Shown: one piece after another, positions 60,010 to 64,000 of the stretch
Layout of the letters: each line of letters starts with the position of its first letter
Position numbering within the stretch: position 1 is the first letter of the stretch
Assembly (NCBI GenBank): GCA_024449915.1
Contig: JAMZAV010000631.1
Location: 62,001 to 126,000, forward strand
Length of the DNA stretch: 64,000 nucleotides
Direction: 5' to 3'
DNA from: Sweltsa coloradensis
Taxonomy: Eukaryota; Arthropoda; Insecta; Plecoptera; Chloroperlidae
Program-made: the position numbers and the translations under genes
The notes under the pieces: model-generated
Databases searched by the model: none
Seen by the model: only the letters and a program-made list of their open reading frames with translations
What the model was told of the DNA's origin: nothing

Positions 60010-60115
60010 TAATCAGAAGTCACGAACGCTTTTTATCGTGAGACGTGACACACGCATAGATGGTCCTACGGAAAAGTGATTCATATCTATAGGAGCTTCT
60101 CTCCCTCAAACAGGT
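60010..60115 (+). repeat. Dispersed repeat with ATCGTGAGACGTGACACACGC
   Basis: Third copy of the 47199/56640 family, ending ATAGGAGCTTCTCTCCCTCA. No tRNA-Ala motif precedes this copy. Confidence 0.55.
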
Positions 60116-61821
60116 GTTCCTCTACTCAACTTGATTGCTGGAAAATGAGTCGGCCATTGAACGAACTAATAGGTATATGAAAGAATGATGCTGAGATGAA
60201 TTATCTATTTAAGATAAATTATAGAGAATTCAACCTAAGCATCTAATCATTCGCCTTTGAACCTAGGAAAACCTTGACTTGAGCACAGAGCACAATCTGT
60301 TATCTGAGCCTTGCGGAACCTTTCTTATACCTATTTTAATAATTAGTATTCTAATATGTATCGGAATATCGTATCGTGAAAATATATCAATGTTCGCTTC
60401 GACTTGTGTTTTGGATTTCGGCACTATGAGGAAATCTACCCGTCATATCGAGGGTAGTTTTATGTCAGCCGCTTCACGGTCACTGCGCTCTAGCGGCAGA
60501 AGAAGGCACTAAACATTATCACCGGCTCCCCGAACATAACGCAATAAAATGAAGGTCCGAAAACAGACAACAACTCAAAACAACTTCCCCCCTTAATACA
60601 GACTACCCCTATAATCACATTTCACAGATTGTAAAGACGAATCATGTGAAATGTGATATTTTTTTACACATTTCCAGTTCCTTCTATTGAACTTTATTGA
60701 ATATTGAATGTTGAGCTGTAAATTGGGTCTTCTTCACCCTAGTTTTCGAATAAGGGAGAGTTGATATTCAGACTTCAACAACGAGAAAGGAAGCAATTTG
60801 TACCCTCCTCAACTACCCCCTCTCCCCTCTCCCCCTTCCCCACGACTCTCATCTCCCGTAGGCAATGAGATATTTGCATGCACGTGAATTTGTCTACCGA
60901 GGTAGGTAGTATACTCTTAAATGATTGGGGAGAGAGGGGAAGAGGCGTAGTGATAAGAGTAAATTCAAATCATGTACGGATTGAATACCACAAATGGCAA
61001 AATATTGAAAAAGCAGTACACACGTCATAATGAATTAATGGAAAATGAAAACAAAGGTGCAAAAAAGGTGCTTTACATGATGCGGTCACAACAGGTTCTC
61101 CGCTCTGAGTGGCCATGTTATCAACAGAGATATGAAACATTTAGGTTATAAAGATTTTATCAACCAGAAGTAAATACTAAACACCATTTTGATTCCAGTA
61201 AGTAAAAAATAAGCACTTGCTAAAAAACAACATATAAGTCAATATAATAAGCAAATAATACTATATTATCGTCAAACTGTGTTTTGTACTTATTTCAAAT
61301 TTTAATATTTTTTACAGATGATTTTTTATATTACAATTTTAAGTTGACTCGATATTACTTCCAGTTTCGATGTTAGATCACGTTTTGAAGTAAAAGTTCG
61401 GGGAATGAAGTAAATCGACTAGTTTCAAAAATAGCATCTTTGCATTTGCACAATGTCCAGCTATCACTCAACAGTCTCATTTACAGTTCACACCATTAAT
61501 TAAATAGCAAGCTGGACATTGGTTCACACATGGTTTATTACTAAACTTTCTACGAAGATTAAAATACACATTTTTCGTAAATTTTTGTGTTAAAATCTGT
61601 TAACCAAACCATCAACTCGTTGTTCAGACCCTCGTGACGGCGATGGTCAGGGGGGTGGGAGGGAGGGGGGGGCAATCAACTCGGTCGCGTGAACTTGGCC
61701 GCGGGTCCGAGTGATAAATCTCCTCGGTAACTGTTCGGTAGAGGCTGCGAGCGAGCCTTCCGTGGACATAATGTCCTCCAGAGCGGAAACTAAAGGAAAT
61801 GTAATATGATGATGGATTCGA

Positions 61822-61829
61822 TATAAAAG
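61822..61829 (+). promoter_or_regulatory. Candidate TATA box
   Basis: TATAAAAG in GATTCGATATAAAAGTGCGT, with CpG-richer sequence upstream (61680-61790) and a purine-rich possible start about 30 bp downstream. A short ATG frame (MKIRAVDILIENW) follows at about 61909 and ends near a possible donor G|GTGAAT. No downstream exon is identified. Confidence 0.25.
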
Positions 61830-62144
61830 TGCGTGCCTTACTAGAAGGAAGAGTGTTGTAGTGCAGCTGCGGACACTGCTGAAAATTACTGCGTCGAGTA
61901 AATTAATATGAAAATACGGGCGGTCGACATTTTAATAGAAAACTGGTGAATCGATCAGAATATTTTAGTTATTTCATGGATTACGAATTGGAAGAGTTTC
62001 CCGATAATTAAATCGAAGGGAATTTGTAAACTAGCATAATATTACAGATAATTAGTTATACGAGTGAGCACAGCGAACGTAGTCTACCAGAACGCAAGTC
62101 GAACGGGCCTTCGTCGTGATTAATTTGTCTGCTTGTTTCAATTG

Positions 62145-62260
62145 TTTGTTTGTTTGTTTATTTGTTTGTTTGTCCGGTCCCATACGGCCGAACTGCCAAA
62201 TAGATTGAACTAAACCAAATCCGTTGCGATTTAAACCTACAAGAAATAATAAATTTAAAA
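62145..62260 (-). repeat. Retroelement 3' end with (CAAA)n tail
   Basis: The plus strand shows TTTGTTTGTTTGTTTATTTG, then GTCCGGTCCCATACGGCCGA and AAACCTACAAGAAATAATAA, the complement of the 56197 copy. Confidence 0.65.
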
Positions 62261-62446
62261 AGAGGCTTAAAATGTGTTGGTTTTGTGTTTTTTTTTTTTT
62301 TTAAAGTTATTTGTCGGACTGTGAAAATTGCATGCAGTGACCAAGGTGTATCGAATCTTGCAGCTCAAGGTACCCCCTAAATTTCACTCGAAGATTGAGT
62401 AAACTTGCAATCTTAACACGTATTTTCGTACTGGCTTGTTTTTCCA

Positions 62447-62571
62447 TAGATAGACTACTCTGCGTAAACATTTTTTAAAATACAATTCAGTAAGTTACAA
62501 AATCTTTCCCGACCAGGGGATTGAACCCAGGTCTCCCACATTTCGGGAATAAAGGCGCCTTAACCAACTAG
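62447..62571 (-). mobile_element. tRNA-derived SINE family I copy
   Basis: GTTACAAAATCTTTCCCGAC then CAGGGGATTGAACCCAGGTC, and GGCGCCTTAACCAACTAG (tRNA A-box end on the minus strand). It abuts a MITE. Confidence 0.6.
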
Positions 62572-62821
62572 ACTAGGAAAACGCCAAAGTCGTAGTTAGA
62601 CAAGTGAGCGAGACATGTGTTTTGTGTTGGCTGTTGAATACCTGGGAACATTTGCATTTAATTTTGATATATATAGGTATATAAATAATAGGGTTTTGAG
62701 TTTAGTTGGTATAAGGGCGCGTCAACTGTAATTCCATAAATGCGCTAATACCGGGTACCGGGTACTCAACACATGGCTCACTCAATCACTCGTCTAACAA
62801 CGACTTTGGAGTTTTCCTAGT
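62572..62821. mobile_element. Harbinger-like MITE, copy 3
   Basis: ACTAGGAAAACGCCAAAGTC at the left and GACTTTGGAGTTTTCCTAGT at the right give long inverted repeats. The interior is shared only partly with the 2527/11555 copies (GGGCGCGTCAACTGTAATTC region). The flanks TAG and TAT do not show a clean TSD. Confidence 0.7.
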
Positions 62822-62844
62822 TATGTTATTGAGTATTGGCATAT

Positions 62845-62965
62845 TATGTGGCTAATGCGCGGCACTCTGGTTCTGGGTTCGATACTCGACACCGGCAATC
62901 CTGACTGAAAGAATGCTCAAGTTTTTCTTCAGTCGTTAATGCGAATACAACCTTTGGAAAACCTT
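62845..62965 (+). mobile_element. tRNA-derived SINE family II copy
   Basis: GGCACTCTGGTTCTGGGTTC then GATACTCGACACCGGCAATC and CTGACTGAAAGAATG. Confidence 0.6.
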
Positions 62966-63357
62966 TAACTTTTGATGGTGCTTCATTCGCTTCGCTCGCT
63001 GCGATTAAACAATTGATACAAACAATAACGAATCAATGCAAAACCGCTCATCCATTAACGCGATAGTAAATCGCGTTCTAGAAGTTCAAGTACCTAGACA
63101 GCTTAATTGACAATAACTAGATAGCATGCTTCGCCAACACTTTTTACAGTCGCATTGGTAGATGAGCAGTTTGGTCTATAGGGGGCCTACTCATTCCCCA
63201 CGATTTCGATTCGATTTTCGATTCTGTACGACGTTTTTGTTTTTATAGAATCAACGTTTCAAAGAAGTAGGAAGTAGTATTAATCTATATAACAATACCA
63301 GAAAAAAAATGTAAATAAACATCCGTCAGACGCGACTCCAGAGCACTCTTACCGATG

Positions 63358-63786
63358 TTTTGAAAGTCAAAGGAAAATGGCTGAAAGTTGGTTGAATGAA
63401 AGATGAACTTGAATTTAAAAAAAGAAAAAAGTGGAGAAATGGACGGGACAATAGCCCCGCTTTTGCCTTTTGGCCTTTATATGCAAATTTTGGGTCAATA
63501 AGAAAAGAAAGGTTCTAGCTAGGTGCAATACTTAATTTTGAGCTACAATTTAAAAAAAAAAAATCGCACATCGAACATTATTTCAGAAAATTATTTTCCC
63601 TTTTACTCGTAGTGGAGACAAAGGTGTGTTTAAACAATTTAAAAAAATGTAGCTCAAAATTCATTGCACCTAGAACTTTACTTTTTTTAATTACCCAAAA
63701 TTTGCAATAATGGCCAAAATGGGCTATTGTCCATTCCAATTTTTTTTCCTTCCATACTTTTAGCCATTTTCCTTGACTTTAAAAAT
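63358..63786. repeat. Long imperfect inverted repeat (foldback/MITE-like)
   Basis: The left end TTTGAAAGTCAAAGGAAAAT then GGCTGAAAG mirrors the right end CTTTTAGCCATTTTCCTTGA then CTTTAAAA. Inner blocks are also paired (GGACAATAGCCC with GGGCTATTGTCC; TGAGCTACA with TGTAGCTCA). No ORF. Confidence 0.75.
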
Positions 63787-63864
63787 ATCAAGATCAATTT
63801 GACCTCGCTGCCTCACACCTCCATCATTCTCCAGTGGCGAGCGAATACGCGAATAAAATAATAA

Positions 63865-63935
63865 ATACAATACATTCGTATTTAGAGTCTATCCACTCAG
63901 TCATATACCTGATTTTCAGTGGGGGACCGTAATGG
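63865..63935 (-). repeat. Retrotransposon 3'-end fragment, AGACTCTAAAT family
   Basis: AATAAATACAATACATTCGT then ATTTAGAGTCTATCCACTCA and CTGATTTTCAGTGGGGGACC. Confidence 0.6.
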
Positions 63936-63965
63936 ATGGATAGGTGGTATGGTGGTGTCTGGTGA

Positions 63966-64000
63966 TTGGATAGCGTAGCGAGCGTAGCGAGCGAAGCGAA
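63966..64000 (+). repeat. GCGTAGCGAGCGAAGCGAA-type simple repeat
   Basis: Short iterations of GTAGCGAGC and GAAGCGAA at the window edge. The same GCGAAGC/GCTTCGC words close the family X elements. Confidence 0.6.

Larger units (their letters stand above)
58691..61800. other. Intergenic, with possible regulatory patches
   Basis: A CCAAT box (GATTGGTTG at 58978) lies about 30 bp before CGTATATAGAG. A CpG-rich patch at about 59530-59720 holds a CTCF-like core. A pyrimidine-rich tract lies at 60800-60845 and a G-rich tract at 61648-61672. The inverted word AATGTCCAGCT/AGCTGGACATT lies at about 61452 and 61508. No coding signal. Confidence 0.45.

Overview
The window is nuclear DNA from an animal, most likely a marine invertebrate. 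The evidence is AT-rich, intron-bearing, gene-poor sequence packed with SINEs, MITEs, microsatellites and non-LTR retrotransposon tails, plus small secreted cysteine-rich proteins of Kazal type. The phylum cannot be fixed from sequence alone. No bacterial-style operons, rRNA operon, functional tRNA gene or CRISPR array are visible.

Bases 1-11930 hold the only genes I can defend. They are two tandem, minus-strand, three-exon genes for secreted Kazal-type serine protease inhibitors of 81 and 89 residues. Neither was intact in one reading frame; both were resolved by joining exons at GT/AG sites, which gives a signal peptide, six cysteines and an in-frame stop. They sit in a tandem duplication: unit A is about 1-3372 and unit B about 3733-11930. 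Unit B was inflated by about 5 kb of insertions, mostly in its second intron. These are a MITE-like element carrying a nested TTAA-flanked foldback, a 2.9 kb TIR element with a broken coding region related to a PIN/XPG-like repeat-encoded family, a further MITE-like element and a folded-back SINE in intron 1. Unit A still shows the uninterrupted version of these sites, so the order of insertions can be read. A 5S rRNA-derived SINE and a Harbinger-like MITE are shared by both units and so are older than the duplication.

Bases 11931-64000 contain no coding sequence I can support. They hold at least two tRNA-derived SINE families, at least four retrotransposon 3'-tail families, MITEs, foldbacks, a 53-bp minisatellite, simple repeats, G/C homopolymers, several CpG-rich patches and candidate regulatory motifs (a perfect RFX X-box, CTCF-like cores, a CRE and a TATA box). 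A 19-base motif, the complement of a mature tRNA-Ala 3' end including CCA, recurs nine times between 20.4 and 56.6 kb, always on the plus strand.

The genes appear to act as a small inhibitor family. The two paralogs share signal peptide, gene structure and scaffold but differ in the loop that contacts proteases. All assignments come from reading the sequence; no database search was possible.
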